From the NCBI RefSeq assembly GCF_000382265.1, contig NZ_KB907977.1:159189-223188 (forward strand): DNA of 64,000 nucleotides, read 5' to 3'. Under the pieces are notes generated by a model. It searched no databases. It was not told where the DNA came from and was given only the letters and a program-made list of their open reading frames with translations. Origin of the DNA: Yoonia vestfoldensis DSM 16212. Its GTDB lineage: Bacteria > Pseudomonadota > Alphaproteobacteria > Rhodobacterales > Rhodobacteraceae. Position 1 is the first letter of the stretch. Each line of letters begins with the position of its first letter. The position numbers were made by a program, and so were the translations under genes. Below, in pieces: positions 56,292-64,000 of the stretch.

Positions 56292-57680
56292 ATGTCCAGC
56301 TATGATGTCATCTTTATCGGGTCCGGCCCCGGCGGCTATGTCGGCGCGATCCGCGCGGCACAACTGGGCCTCAAGGTCGCCTGCGTCGAAGGGCGCGCCA
56401 CCTTGGGCGGCACCTGCCTGAACGTCGGCTGCATCCCGTCCAAGGCGCTGCTGCACGCCACGCATATGCTGCACGAGGCGGAACACAATTTCGCGGGCAT
56501 GGGGCTGAAGGCCAAGGCACCCACGGTCGACTGGAAACAGATGCTGACCTACAAGGACGAAACCATCGCCCAGAACACCGGCGGCATCGAATTCCTGTTC
56601 AAGAAAAACAAGGTCGACTGGATCAAGGGCTGGGCCACCATCCCCGAAGCGGGCAAGGTCAAGGTCGGCGACGACGTGCATGACGCCAAGCATGTCGTGA
56701 TCGCGACCGGGTCGCAGGCGGCCAGCCTGCCGGGTATCGAGGTGGACGAAAAGATCGTCGTCACATCGACCGGCGCGCTGGAGCTTGGCAAGATCCCCAA
56801 GACGATGGTCGTGATCGGTGCCGGTGTCATCGGGCTGGAACTCGGGTCGGTCTTTGCCCGCCTTGGCGCGGAGGTGAACGTGATCGAATATCTCGATGCG
56901 ATCACGCCCGGCATGGATGCCGAAGTCGCGCGCCAGTTCCAGAAGGTGCTGACCAAACAGGGGCTGAAATTCACCCTTGGCGCCGCCGTGCAGGGCGTCA
57001 GCGTCAAAGGCGGCAAGGCGACCGTGACGTTCAAGCTGCGCAAGGACGACAGCGAACATGAAATGACCGCCGACACCGTGCTGGTGGCAACGGGCCGCAA
57101 GCCATACACCGACGGTCTGGGGCTGGCCGATTTGGGTGTGGAGCTGACCGAGCGTGGCCAGATCAAGACGAACGGCAGCTTTGCGACCAATGTCGCGGGC
57201 ATCTACGCCATCGGTGACACGATCACCGGCCCGATGTTGGCCCACAAGGCCGAAGACGAAGGCATGGCTGTCGCCGAAATCCTTGCAGGCCAGCATGGCC
57301 ATGTGAATTACGGCGTGATCCCCGGCGTGATCTACACCCACCCCGAGGTCGCCAATGTCGGCGAAACCGAAGAATCGCTGAAAGCGGCGGGGCGCGCCTA
57401 CAAGGTCGGCAAATTCCCCTTCATGGGCAATGCGCGGGCCAAGGCGAACCATGCCGCCGAAGGCTTCGTCAAGATCCTTGCCGACAAGGAAACCGACCGC
57501 ATCCTCGGGGCGCATATCATCGGCCCGATGGCGGGTGACCTGATCCACGAAATCTGCGTCGCGATGGAATTCGGTGCCGCGGCCGAGGATCTGGCCCGCA
57601 CCTGCCACGCCCATCCGACCTATTCCGAGGCCGTGCGCGAAGCGGCACTTGCCTGCGGCGACGGCGCGATCCACGCCTGA
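56292..57680 (+). CDS. lpd: Dihydrolipoamide dehydrogenase (E3)
   Basis: 462 residues. FAD loop [21 protein letters not shown] (about 6-26), the redox disulfide [15 protein letters not shown] (Cys 42/47), NAD loop [23 protein letters not shown], and the C-terminal base [15 protein letters not shown] (His about 443). It reoxidises lipoyl-SucB. Position at the end of sucCD-sucAB shows it serves the 2-oxoglutarate dehydrogenase complex. A 13-bp stem-loop follows as the likely operon terminator. Confidence 0.97.
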   Translation: MSSYDVIFIGSGPGGYVGAIRAAQLGLKVACVEGRATLGGTCLNVGCIPSKALLHATHMLHEAEHNFAGMGLKAKAPTVDWKQMLTYKDETIAQNTGGIEFLFKKNKVDWIKGWATIPEAGKVKVGDDVHDAKHVVIATGSQAASLPGIEVDEKIVVTSTGALELGKIPKTMVVIGAGVIGLELGSVFARLGAEVNVIEYLDAITPGMDAEVARQFQKVLTKQGLKFTLGAAVQGVSVKGGKATVTFKLRKDDSEHEMTADTVLVATGRKPYTDGLGLADLGVELTERGQIKTNGSFATNVAGIYAIGDTITGPMLAHKAEDEGMAVAEILAGQHGHVNYGVIPGVIYTHPEVANVGETEESLKAAGRAYKVGKFPFMGNARAKANHAAEGFVKILADKETDRILGAHIIGPMAGDLIHEICVAMEFGAAAEDLARTCHAHPTYSEAVREAALACGDGAIHA

Positions 57681-57688
57681 TTGTTGCG

Positions 57689-57720
57689 CTGCGGCGATGA
57701 TTTAACCATCATCGCCGCAG
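57689..57720. terminator. 13-bp stem-loop ending the suc-lpd operon
   Basis: CTGCGGCGATGAT (57689-57701) pairs perfectly with ATCATCGCCGCAG (57708-57720) around TTAACC, eight bases after the lpd stop. It has no U-run but a long perfect stem. Confidence 0.6.
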
Positions 57721-57826
57721 CCTGCGCGGCGCAAATGCCGCTTTCGTGGACCCAATCCACCACATCCGCGCCACAATCGTTTCGTTAAGTCTGTCTTCAT
57801 TTATTGTGATGAAACGCGGGTCAACG

Positions 57827-58663
57827 ATGCAGAAGATCTGTCTTGCGGTATTGATATGGGTTGGCCTGACAGCCCCTGCGCAAGCATTTATCGGCGATTC
57901 CGGCTATTTCGATGGGCTGGAATATGTGGCCGAAACCCGTATTCCCGGCCCTGCCGAAACGCCGTTGTCGCTGTGCCATACGACCTATGATTTTCGGGTG
58001 CTGGGTGTCACACTGTCCCGCCGGATCACGGGCTATGCGCTATCATCGGATGGCTGCACGACGGTGCCGGACAGATTGTTCACGGCCGAACAAATGGCGA
58101 CCGCGCAATCCCTTGGGCTGGTCGCTGACGACATTCCGCCGCTTGACGCCAACGACCTCCAACGCAGCCTGCGCAATTACGGGCTTTGGGCTGCAATCGG
58201 TCTGGCGCTGGTGGCGGTCATGATCCGGCGTGTCAAATCGCTGCTGGGCTTCGATCCGACTGCCCCGATGCGCAAGAAGGCAGCGACACGTATCCTGTCA
58301 GCGATGTGCCATGTGGGCAAATGCGACGGGATCGTCGCCTCGGCCGAAGTGGCGCTGATCGGCGATACGATTCAGCGCCTGACCAGACGCAGCTTTGCCG
58401 CCTCCGAGATCATGCGCTTGGTCGACCACATCGACATGACCCTGCAACCCCAGGATTACATCGCCTTTGGCAAGGGCCTGCGCGATCACGAAAAGGACGT
58501 GATGATGCGCGGCGTTCTGTCGATCGCGATCGCAAGCGGCCGCATCTTTCCGGCAGAATATGAATTCGCCACAAACCTTGCCCATGGCCTCGGGATGCCG
58601 GGCGAGGATTTCCGCCGCGTGCTGGATCTGGCCATCGCGGATATGAACGCGCGCGGCACCTAG
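57827..58663 (+). CDS. Exported protein with one membrane helix and a TerB-like C-terminal domain
   Basis: 278 residues. Signal peptide MQKICLAVLIWVGLTAPAQA, then an extracytoplasmic domain with paired Cys (LCHTTYDFRVLGVTLSRRITGYALSSDGC). A membrane helix (LWAAIGLALVAVMI, about 127-140) is followed by a cytoplasmic TerB-like helical bundle: ATRILSAMCHVGKCDGIVASAEVALIGDTIQ with the acidic D-G-x-V-x-x-x-E metal-binding pattern, and MRGVLSIAIASGRIFPAE. Function is unknown. An alternative ATG at 57809 adds six residues. It converges on the GntR gene. Confidence 0.65.
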   Translation: MQKICLAVLIWVGLTAPAQAFIGDSGYFDGLEYVAETRIPGPAETPLSLCHTTYDFRVLGVTLSRRITGYALSSDGCTTVPDRLFTAEQMATAQSLGLVADDIPPLDANDLQRSLRNYGLWAAIGLALVAVMIRRVKSLLGFDPTAPMRKKAATRILSAMCHVGKCDGIVASAEVALIGDTIQRLTRRSFAASEIMRLVDHIDMTLQPQDYIAFGKGLRDHEKDVMMRGVLSIAIASGRIFPAEYEFATNLAHGLGMPGEDFRRVLDLAIADMNARGT

Positions 58664-59310
58664 CCTTTGAGCATCCGCAAGCCCTGCGTCACATCCGTGC
58701 GGATCGCCAGACGCAGGCCCGGTTCATCACCGGCCTTCAACGCCCCAAGGATCAGCTTGTGATGATAGGGCGGTTCCTTGCGGTTCAGCCGCCCGTAAAG
58801 CGCCCGCATGGTCGGGCCCAGTTGCAACCAGACCGTTTCGGTCATCGCCAGCATCGCAGGGGCCTGCGCGCGCAGGTACAGCATCCGGTGAAATTCAAGG
58901 TTCATGCGGATATAGCCCGTCGCGTCATGCCGCGCGACCATCTGGCTGACGCCTTGGTTGATCGTCTCCAACCTCTCGATCAACGCGAAATGCGCGCGCG
59001 GCAGGGCGCGCGAGGCCAGTTCCGGTTCCAGCATGGCGCGCAGGGTCGCCAGCTCCTCGATCCGTTCGTTGGACAGGGCGGGTGTGGACACACGCCCGGA
59101 TGACGACAGGAACAAGGCCCCTTCCGCGACCAGCCTGCGCACTGCTTCGCGCGCGGGGGTCATGGACACGCCGTAGGTCTTGCCGATGCCGCGCAGGGTC
59201 AGTGCCGCACCGGGCGCCAGTTCGCCATGCATGATCTGCGTGCGCAAGGCGCGGTAAACCCGTTCATGCGCAGAGGTGTTTGAATCGACCGGACGGGGCT
59301 GGATCAGCAT
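58660..59310 (-). CDS. GntR-family transcriptional regulator with FCD ligand domain
   Basis: 216 residues. The winged helix-turn-helix (about 12-75) reads AHERVYRALRTQIMHGELAPGAALTLRGIGKTYGVSMTPAREAVRRLVAEG, with recognition segment SMTPAREAVRRL. The FCD-type helical C-terminal domain (about 80-205) has ELATLRAMLEPELASRAL and MNLEFHRMLY, where a metal/effector-binding His sits. A TGTGATCACA palindrome lies 8-17 bp before the start codon, suggesting autoregulation. The same sequence is paired upstream of sdhC and sucC, so this protein is the best candidate regulator of the TCA operons. The ligand is probably a carboxylate (inferred). Confidence 0.88.
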   Translation of the reverse strand: MLIQPRPVDSNTSAHERVYRALRTQIMHGELAPGAALTLRGIGKTYGVSMTPAREAVRRLVAEGALFLSSSGRVSTPALSNERIEELATLRAMLEPELASRALPRAHFALIERLETINQGVSQMVARHDATGYIRMNLEFHRMLYLRAQAPAMLAMTETVWLQLGPTMRALYGRLNRKEPPYHHKLILGALKAGDEPGLRLAIRTDVTQGLRMLKG

Positions 59311-59317
59311 GGGAATA

Positions 59318-59327
59318 TGTGATCACA
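59318..59327. promoter_or_regulatory. GntR-type operator in front of the GntR/FCD gene
   Basis: A perfect TGTGATCACA palindrome between the start of the regulator gene (59310) and the stop of the YgjP-type gene (59341). It matches the paired sites upstream of sdhC and sucC. Confidence 0.65.
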
Positions 59328-59340
59328 AAAATCTGCCGCG

Positions 59341-60024
59341 TCAATCGTCGAAACGCAGGCGGTGCAGGCTTTCGCCATGATCGCGCAGCCATTGCCGGTG
59401 CCGGGCATGATCAGGGCAAAGCCGCGCCACCACGGCCCAGAATGCGGGCGCATGGTTCATCTCTTGCAAATGGGCGACCTCGTGCGCGGCCACATAATCC
59501 AGCACGGCAGGCGGCGCCATGATCAGCCGCCATGAATACATCAGCACGCCTTTGCTGGAACAGGACCCCCAGCGCGACCGTGTGTCCCGGATCGCCAGCG
59601 TGGTGTAACTGACCCCCAGCACTGCGGCATGCCGGTCCGATGCCTCGGCCAGCGCATCACGCGCAATCGCACGCAGCCGCGCACGGATTGGCGCCGCTGC
59701 GGGGCGGTGCGGCGGCACTTCGATCCGGTCATCCAGAAACCGGACCCGCGCGCCCGCCACCACCGGCAGCCCCCTGCCCTGCACCGGCACGACCGATCCG
59801 ATGCCGACCGCTTCTGCCGGACCGATCCGGTCCAGATGCCCGCGCAGCCAGGTTTCCTTGTCGCGCAGAAAGGCGATCCCTTCACGATCCGGCAGGCCGG
59901 ACGGCATCGTCAGCGTCACCCGCCCATCCAGGCGCGACACCCGCAACGACAGCCGCCGCGCCTGTGCCGATTTGCGCAGTGTCACGTCAATCGGGGGGTT
60001 GCCATGCAACGTGTGACGGCCCAT
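59341..60024 (-). CDS. YgjP/DUF45-type zinc metalloprotein (M48-like)
   Basis: 227 residues. The HExxH zinc motif is in YVAAHEVAHLQEMNHAPAFWAVV (about 176-198), with the third ligand His in the following ...MNH, and IRDTRSRWGSCSSKGVLMYSWRLIMAP is the family signature (SRWGSCS). N-terminal RRLSLRVSRLDGRVTLTMP is also typical. YgjP proteins are SprT-like; in E. coli the role is unknown. The ATG at 60024 is chosen over a TTG at 60072. The GntR regulator follows 30 bp downstream. Confidence 0.88.
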   Translation of the reverse strand: MGRHTLHGNPPIDVTLRKSAQARRLSLRVSRLDGRVTLTMPSGLPDREGIAFLRDKETWLRGHLDRIGPAEAVGIGSVVPVQGRGLPVVAGARVRFLDDRIEVPPHRPAAAPIRARLRAIARDALAEASDRHAAVLGVSYTTLAIRDTRSRWGSCSSKGVLMYSWRLIMAPPAVLDYVAAHEVAHLQEMNHAPAFWAVVARLCPDHARHRQWLRDHGESLHRLRFDD

Positions 60025-60134
60025 ATCCAGCTTTCTGTAATCGCCCGCGCCAAAGCCTTTGACACCTGTCAATGCTTATGGCAGTTGGCAGCGATCCCCC
60101 GCAAGGGGCGACCAAGTTTTTGAAGGGATAGCCT

Positions 60135-60461
60135 ATGCCTAAGGAAGAATGGGGCACAAAGCGCCTTTGCCCCGAAACCGGCAAACGCTTTTACGACCTG
60201 AACGCGACACCGATCATCAGCCCCTACACGGGCAAAGAGGTGGCGATCGACACATCCAAGACCCGCACCATGGTGGCGGATGCCGAGGATCTGCAATCCA
60301 AGAAAGCGCGCGACGTCGATGACGAAGACGATCTGATCCTCGACGACGAAGAGGAAGACGATGTCGATCTGGGCGATGACGTGCTCGAAGATGACGACGA
60401 CGAAGACACTGTGTCCTTCGACGATCTGGGCGATGTCGCAGCCAAACCCGACGACGATTAA
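60135..60461 (+). CDS. FYDLN acid protein (TIGR02300 family)
   Basis: 108 residues. The defining motif KRFYDLNATPIISPYTGKE is at about 17-35, after WGTKRLCPETG (one of two Cys-less zinc-ribbon-like segments). The C-terminal half is almost entirely Asp/Glu (LDDEEEDDVDLGDDVLEDDDDED). It is an alphaproteobacterial family of unknown function. The very acidic tail could mimic nucleic acid; this is not established. GGGATAG precedes the ATG. Confidence 0.9.
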   Translation: MPKEEWGTKRLCPETGKRFYDLNATPIISPYTGKEVAIDTSKTRTMVADAEDLQSKKARDVDDEDDLILDDEEEDDVDLGDDVLEDDDDEDTVSFDDLGDVAAKPDDD

Positions 60462-60542
60462 AAGCTGATCCCCGGGCGCGATTTGCACTTGATCTCGCCC
60501 GGTCTGCTGCCTAAACAGCGGCACGCAACGCCGGTTGCACAG

Positions 60543-60618
<76 letters not shown>

Positions 60619-60653
60619 CTTCACCAGAACATGATGTGATCTCGTCGAAGGCC

Positions 60654-60678
60654 GAAGACCGGGTCCGCCCGCGTCTTC
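60654..60678 (+). terminator. Stem-loop downstream of tRNA-Ala
   Basis: GAAGAC and CGGG pair with CCCG and GTCTTC (one bulged C) around TCCG, 36 bp after the tRNA. It directly adjoins repeat copy 5 and lacks a clear U-run. Confidence 0.35.
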
Positions 60679-60710
60679 ATGTTTCGAGTCCAAGTATCCC
60701 CGCCGGAGGC
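60678..60710 (-). repeat. Dispersed intergenic repeat, copy 5
   Basis: Same 33-bp unit (CATGTTTCGAGTCCAAGTAT then CCCCGCCGGAGGC). On the minus strand it starts about 24 bp after the stop of the BASS transporter gene. Confidence 0.75.
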
Positions 60711-60734
60711 ATCAAACCTTTTTTGACGCCGCCC

Positions 60735-61616
60735 TCACAACAACCCGTTGGGCAGCGGCTGTTCGGCCGCCGTGTTGATCCGCCGGAACCAGAGCGTCAG
60801 CGCCGCCGACGTCATCACGATGAACAGTGAATAAAGCGCGGGAACAGCCATGATCGCCTGCGCCTCGGTCCCGGCAAAGGTGAAGGCGATGATCGCGATG
60901 GCCAACGGGCCGTTCTGAATCCCCGTCTCCAGCGCCACAGTCCGGGCGTTGCGTGGATGCAGTTTCAGCAGCTTGGCAAAACCGTAGCCGATGGCAAACC
61001 CGAACACGCCCAGCATGATCGACGCAAAATAGGTGCCCCAGGTGGTCGCAAGCAGGAATTCCCAGTTGCGCGGAATCCACGACACGATCAGGAACAGGAT
61101 AAACACAAGCGCAAGAAGCGAGCCGAAAAACTCGGTCACGGCCCCCACATTTGCGCTGAACTTGCGCAAGACCATCCCGATGGCGACGGGTACCAGCAGC
61201 AGGATCAGCGTCACGATGATATTCTCGCGCGGGATATCAAGATCCAGCGCACCGGCATAAACAACCAGCACGATGGGGATCAGGATCACCCCGAAGACCG
61301 TCGATGTCACGGTCATCAGCACCGAGAGCGCCAGATTCCCCTTCGAGAAATAGGCGAAGATATTCGACGTGGTCCCGCCCGGCATACAGGCCATGATCAG
61401 GATGCCGATCTTGATCGGGTCCGACACCGGCAGGGTCGTGGCCAGCACGAAACCGATCAGCGGCATGAACCCAAATTGCGAGATTACCCCGACGCCGAGA
61501 CCATAAGGCCGCTTGAGCGCAAGCGCAAAATCACGCGGGGTCAAAGACGCACCCATCCCCAGCATGATCACGAAAATCATCAGCGCCAGAACGGCCTGTT
61601 CGAGTGGGCCGACCAT
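60735..61616 (-). CDS. Bile acid:sodium symporter (BASS) family transporter
   Basis: 293 residues with about nine to ten membrane helices. Family segments are GMGASLTPRDFALALKRP (about 19-36), GFMPLIGFVLATTL, IMACMPGGTTSNIFAYFSKGNLALSVLMT (the PGGTTSN sodium-site motif, about 93-121) and the second crossover ETGIQNGPLAIAIIAFTF. BASS proteins carry organic anions with sodium; the substrate here is unknown. It ends before repeat copy 5 and starts 30 bp downstream of fadD on the same strand. Confidence 0.9.
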   Translation of the reverse strand: MVGPLEQAVLALMIFVIMLGMGASLTPRDFALALKRPYGLGVGVISQFGFMPLIGFVLATTLPVSDPIKIGILIMACMPGGTTSNIFAYFSKGNLALSVLMTVTSTVFGVILIPIVLVVYAGALDLDIPRENIIVTLILLLVPVAIGMVLRKFSANVGAVTEFFGSLLALVFILFLIVSWIPRNWEFLLATTWGTYFASIMLGVFGFAIGYGFAKLLKLHPRNARTVALETGIQNGPLAIAIIAFTFAGTEAQAIMAVPALYSLFIVMTSAALTLWFRRINTAAEQPLPNGLL

Positions 61617-61646
61617 GTTACACGATCCCTTTCAAAAACACCCGCA

Positions 61647-63359
61647 TCACGCCGCCTGCGCCTTTTCCTGCGCGCGCAGATCCTTGCGCAGTATTTTTCC
61701 GACGTTGGATTTCGGCAATTCGTCACGGAATTCCACGAATTTGGGCACCTTGTAGCCAGTCAGGTGGTCCTTGCAGTAGGCGCGCAGGTCGTCCTTGCTC
61801 AGGCCCTCGTTGCGACTGACGACATAGGCCTTCACCGCCTCGCCCGCCGCACCGTCCGGTACGCCGATCACGGCGACCTCGACCACATCGGGGTGGGCGG
61901 CGATGATATCCTCGATCTCGTTGGGATAGACGTTGAAGCCCGACACAAGGATCATGTCCTTCTTGCGGTCCACGATGCGGAAATAGCCATCCGCATCCAT
62001 GATCCCGATATCTCCGGTCAAAAGCCAGCCGTTCTGGACTGTCTTGGCCGTCTCTTCGGGTTTTCGCCAATAGCCGAGCATGATCTGCGGCCCCTTGGCG
62101 ATAAGCTCGCCGGGTTCGCCCTGCGGCACGTCGGCCCCGTCTTCATCGACGCAGCGCAGATCCGTGGAAGGGATCGGCACGCCGATACTGCCGTGCCGGA
62201 CCTGCCTGAACGGGTTGAAGGTCAGCACAGGCGAGGATTCGGTTAGCCCGTAGCCTTCGAGCACGGGTTTGCCTGTCACCTGTTCCCAGCGTTCGGCCAC
62301 GGATTTCTGCAAGGCCATCCCGCCGGCCGAGGCGAATTTCAGGTGCTTGGGTGGCGTGTCGAGAAACCAGACCTCGTTGTTGAGCCCGTTGAAGAGCGTG
62401 TTCACCCCGCTGATCCATGTGATCTTGTAATTCTCGAAGGCACGCTTGAGGTTCGACAAAGGGCGCGGGTTCGGGATCAGGATGTTGCGCGCGCCGATGG
62501 AATAAAACCCGAGGAAATTCACCGTAAAGGCAAAGATGTGATAAAGCGGCAGCGCGGTCAGCGCCACTTCCTTGCCCTTGTCCAGATTGGTGATCAACGA
62601 CATGGTCTGCACCATGTTCATCAGGATATTGGCGTGTGACAGCATCGCGCCCTTGGACACCCCCGTCGTGCCGCCGGTATATTGCAGGCAGGCCACGTCA
62701 TCGGGGCTGATTGCGCTGCGGTAAGCCTCGATTGCGTTGTGCAGGCTGTCGTGTTTCGCGCGCCCCGCCGCGATCGCATCGGGCAGGCGGATATGGGGGA
62801 TGCTGATCGGCAGCACGGATTTGTCCCAGTGTTTCTGCACCAGCCCCACGATCATCTTGGGCAGGCGCGGCAGGTATTCGGCGACGCGCGTGACGATGAC
62901 GGTCTTGATCGGATAGGTCTTGACCGCCTCGGCCAGTTTGTCGGCGAACATGTCCACCACGATAACGGCGGCGGGTTCGGCGTCGATGAACTGCTTGGCC
63001 ATTTCCTCGGCGGTGTAAAGCGGGTTGACGTTGACCAGCACGCAGCCCGCCTTGAACACCGCCATCGCCGCGACCGGATAGGACAGGCAATTGGGCACCT
63101 GCACCGCCACACGGTCGCCTGCCTGCAACCCTGCAACGTCGCGCAGATAGACGGCAAGCGCATCAGACATTTCATCGGCCTGCCGGAACGTCAGCGTGCC
63201 ATTCATGCCGTTGGGCAAAACAGTCGTAAAGGCGGGCAAGTCGCCATAGACAGCAGCGGTCGAGGTGATGAAATCGCCAAGGCTCCGGTATGGCATGTCG
63301 TCGATCGAGCTTGGAACGGACGGGCCGTAAAAGGCCGTCCACGGACGGTCATTCCCCAA
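61647..63359 (-). CDS. fadD: Long-chain fatty acid-CoA ligase
   Basis: 570 residues of the ANL adenylating family. The P-loop is CLQYTGGTTGVSKGAMLSH, the A5-type motif GYGLTESSPVLTFNP, the A7/A8 region LLTGDIGIMDADGYFRIVDRKKDMILVSGFNVYPNEIEDII, and the terminal catalytic Lys in LPKSNVGKILRKDLR. The start is set at a TTG (63359) because GGGAGGAA lies seven bases upstream and the sequence then begins with GNDRPWTAFYG, close to family N-termini. An ATG at 63431 (24 residues earlier) has no ribosome site. It probably activates fatty acids for beta-oxidation. Confidence 0.92.
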   Translation of the reverse strand: MGNDRPWTAFYGPSVPSSIDDMPYRSLGDFITSTAAVYGDLPAFTTVLPNGMNGTLTFRQADEMSDALAVYLRDVAGLQAGDRVAVQVPNCLSYPVAAMAVFKAGCVLVNVNPLYTAEEMAKQFIDAEPAAVIVVDMFADKLAEAVKTYPIKTVIVTRVAEYLPRLPKMIVGLVQKHWDKSVLPISIPHIRLPDAIAAGRAKHDSLHNAIEAYRSAISPDDVACLQYTGGTTGVSKGAMLSHANILMNMVQTMSLITNLDKGKEVALTALPLYHIFAFTVNFLGFYSIGARNILIPNPRPLSNLKRAFENYKITWISGVNTLFNGLNNEVWFLDTPPKHLKFASAGGMALQKSVAERWEQVTGKPVLEGYGLTESSPVLTFNPFRQVRHGSIGVPIPSTDLRCVDEDGADVPQGEPGELIAKGPQIMLGYWRKPEETAKTVQNGWLLTGDIGIMDADGYFRIVDRKKDMILVSGFNVYPNEIEDIIAAHPDVVEVAVIGVPDGAAGEAVKAYVVSRNEGLSKDDLRAYCKDHLTGYKVPKFVEFRDELPKSNVGKILRKDLRAQEKAQAA

Positions 63360-63526
63360 AGTGCTTCCTCCCAAAAGCGTTTCAATGAGCGTAGCGAGAT
63401 TATTTTCTTTGTGAAGCCGATGATTTATCATGGACGTTACGTCGCGACACGCGGCCACCCGCCTTGGGCTGGACGGGGCAGGTTAATCCGCGTGACTCTT
63501 GCCGACGGATATGGGACGCAATAACC

Positions 63527-63850
63527 ATGACCTATACGACACCGATCCTGCTGACGGGCGACCAGATCGCTTCGGTCGCTGGACAGCCGACGAACCCGCC
63601 TGGTATCAACCCCGGCAATCCGAATTTCGGTATGGTCATGAACGGTGTCACCGCGCTGGGTGGACCGGACGACATCTACAGGCTTGTCTGGTTCCAGAAC
63701 ACCAATACCAACGACACGTTTTTCAGAAATGGCCAAGGCTGGCGGCTGGAGCGTTACACAGGCACCAACGACCCCGCGACAGACACCGGCAACTGGTCCA
63801 ATGTCCCGGGAATCGGCAATCTCGGGCTGTTGATTGTCACTGAGAACTGA
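63527..63850 (+). CDS. N-terminal fragment of a probable exported or Hint-type protein, cut by an IS element
   Basis: 107 residues are visible: ILLTGDQIASVAGQPTNPPGINPGNPNFGMVMNGVTALGGPDDIYRLVW, then TNDTFFRNGQGWRLERYTGTND. The pattern resembles the N-terminal region of Roseobacter Hint-domain (self-processing, RTX-associated) proteins (from memory, unverified). The last codons and stop appear to come from the IS21-type end that begins near 63841, so the gene is probably truncated. It is divergent from fadD. There is no signal peptide. Confidence 0.45.
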   Translation: MTYTTPILLTGDQIASVAGQPTNPPGINPGNPNFGMVMNGVTALGGPDDIYRLVWFQNTNTNDTFFRNGQGWRLERYTGTNDPATDTGNWSNVPGIGNLGLLIVTEN

Positions 63851-64000
63851 CCCGGCATTTTCATCGAGATCTGACCCACCCAGTCGTTATGATCTGCGTA
63901 TTATGATGGCGTCAATGGTGGTGTCTCCTTTCGCTTTTTCTTGGCTGTTTCGGAGCTGGCCTTGAAGCGGTAGCTGTCATTGCCGGTTTCGAGGATGTGG
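63841..64000 (-). mobile_element. istB: End of an IS21-family insertion sequence (istB 3' end)
   Basis: On the minus strand the frame ending at 63901 reads HILETGNDSYRFKASSETAKKKRKE then TPPLTPS and stop, the typical C-terminus of the IstB ATPase. Outside it, TGAGAACTGACCCGGCATTT with a second CTGACCC 20-odd bases on is the repeated terminal motif of IS21-type ends. The rest of the element lies beyond the window. Confidence 0.75.

Noticed and set aside
60300..60460. Acidic repeat region suggestive of a simple-sequence array
   Set aside because: It is the Asp/Glu tail of the FYDLN protein, a normal feature of that family.

Overview
The window is a GC-rich stretch of an alphaproteobacterial chromosome, almost certainly from the Rhodobacteraceae (Roseobacter/Rhodobacter group). 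Indicators are an RpoHII-type heat-shock sigma factor, a FYDLN-acid (TIGR02300) protein, a small H-NS/HvrA-like protein, a scattered ethylmalonyl-CoA pathway (ccr, ecm, mch, mcl2), and a compact TCA-cycle block (sdhCDAB, mdh, sucCD, sucAB, lpd). Most genes are ordinary core genes packed tightly with ATGA or TGATG stop/start overlaps. The window opens inside coaBC and closes inside an IS21-family element.

Layout. 1-13.4 kb: coaBC, rpoHII, two cobalamin-type genes, a GST, comM/yifB, the gshB-yraN-rsmI cluster facing an LpoA-like lipoprotein, glnD and murJ. 13.4-18 kb: a rhomboid-like protein without catalytic residues, trpS, a VOC-fold protein, a stress protein, nfuA with a promoter and a probable Irr (ICE) box, tsaB and rimI. 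18.2-24.2 kb: a complete BMP-type nucleoside ABC importer with its own purine nucleoside phosphorylase and one uncharacterised 140-residue protein inside the operon. 24.2-25.4 kb: a small accessory island with an Imm11-like gene, terminal inverted repeats and a deleted IS5-type remnant. 25.5-37.2 kb: TSUP/TIGR02186 pair, SDR, helicase, ccr, an acyltransferase, ecm, H-NS-like protein, deoD, a lipoprotein and a DUF1989 protein. 37.3-57.7 kb: the TCA block together with mch and mcl2. 57.8-64 kb: a TerB-like protein, a GntR/FCD regulator, a YgjP-type metalloprotein, FYDLN protein, tRNA-Ala(GGC), a BASS transporter, fadD, and a fragment cut off by an IS21-type element.

The most interesting signal is regulatory. 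The palindrome TGTGATCACA occurs as pairs with centres exactly 21 bp apart upstream of both sdhC and sucC, and once directly in front of the GntR/FCD gene at 58660-59310. This predicts an autoregulated TCA-cycle regulon whose regulator lies just downstream of the sucCD-sucAB-lpd operon. The same TCA operons also carry foreign-looking cargo. A glycosyltransferase and an FkbM methyltransferase split sdhB from sdhCDA; a lipoprotein gene sits between sucC and sucD; and a 155-residue unknown sits between sucB and a MAPEG gene. Five copies of a 33-bp intergenic repeat, always in the same orientation 3' of a gene, mark other gene ends.

Together the genes describe central carbon metabolism (TCA cycle plus ethylmalonyl-CoA acetate assimilation), purine nucleoside salvage, envelope assembly, nitrogen sensing, iron-sulfur maturation and stress response. 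All functional calls come from reading motifs and gene order by eye; no database search was run.
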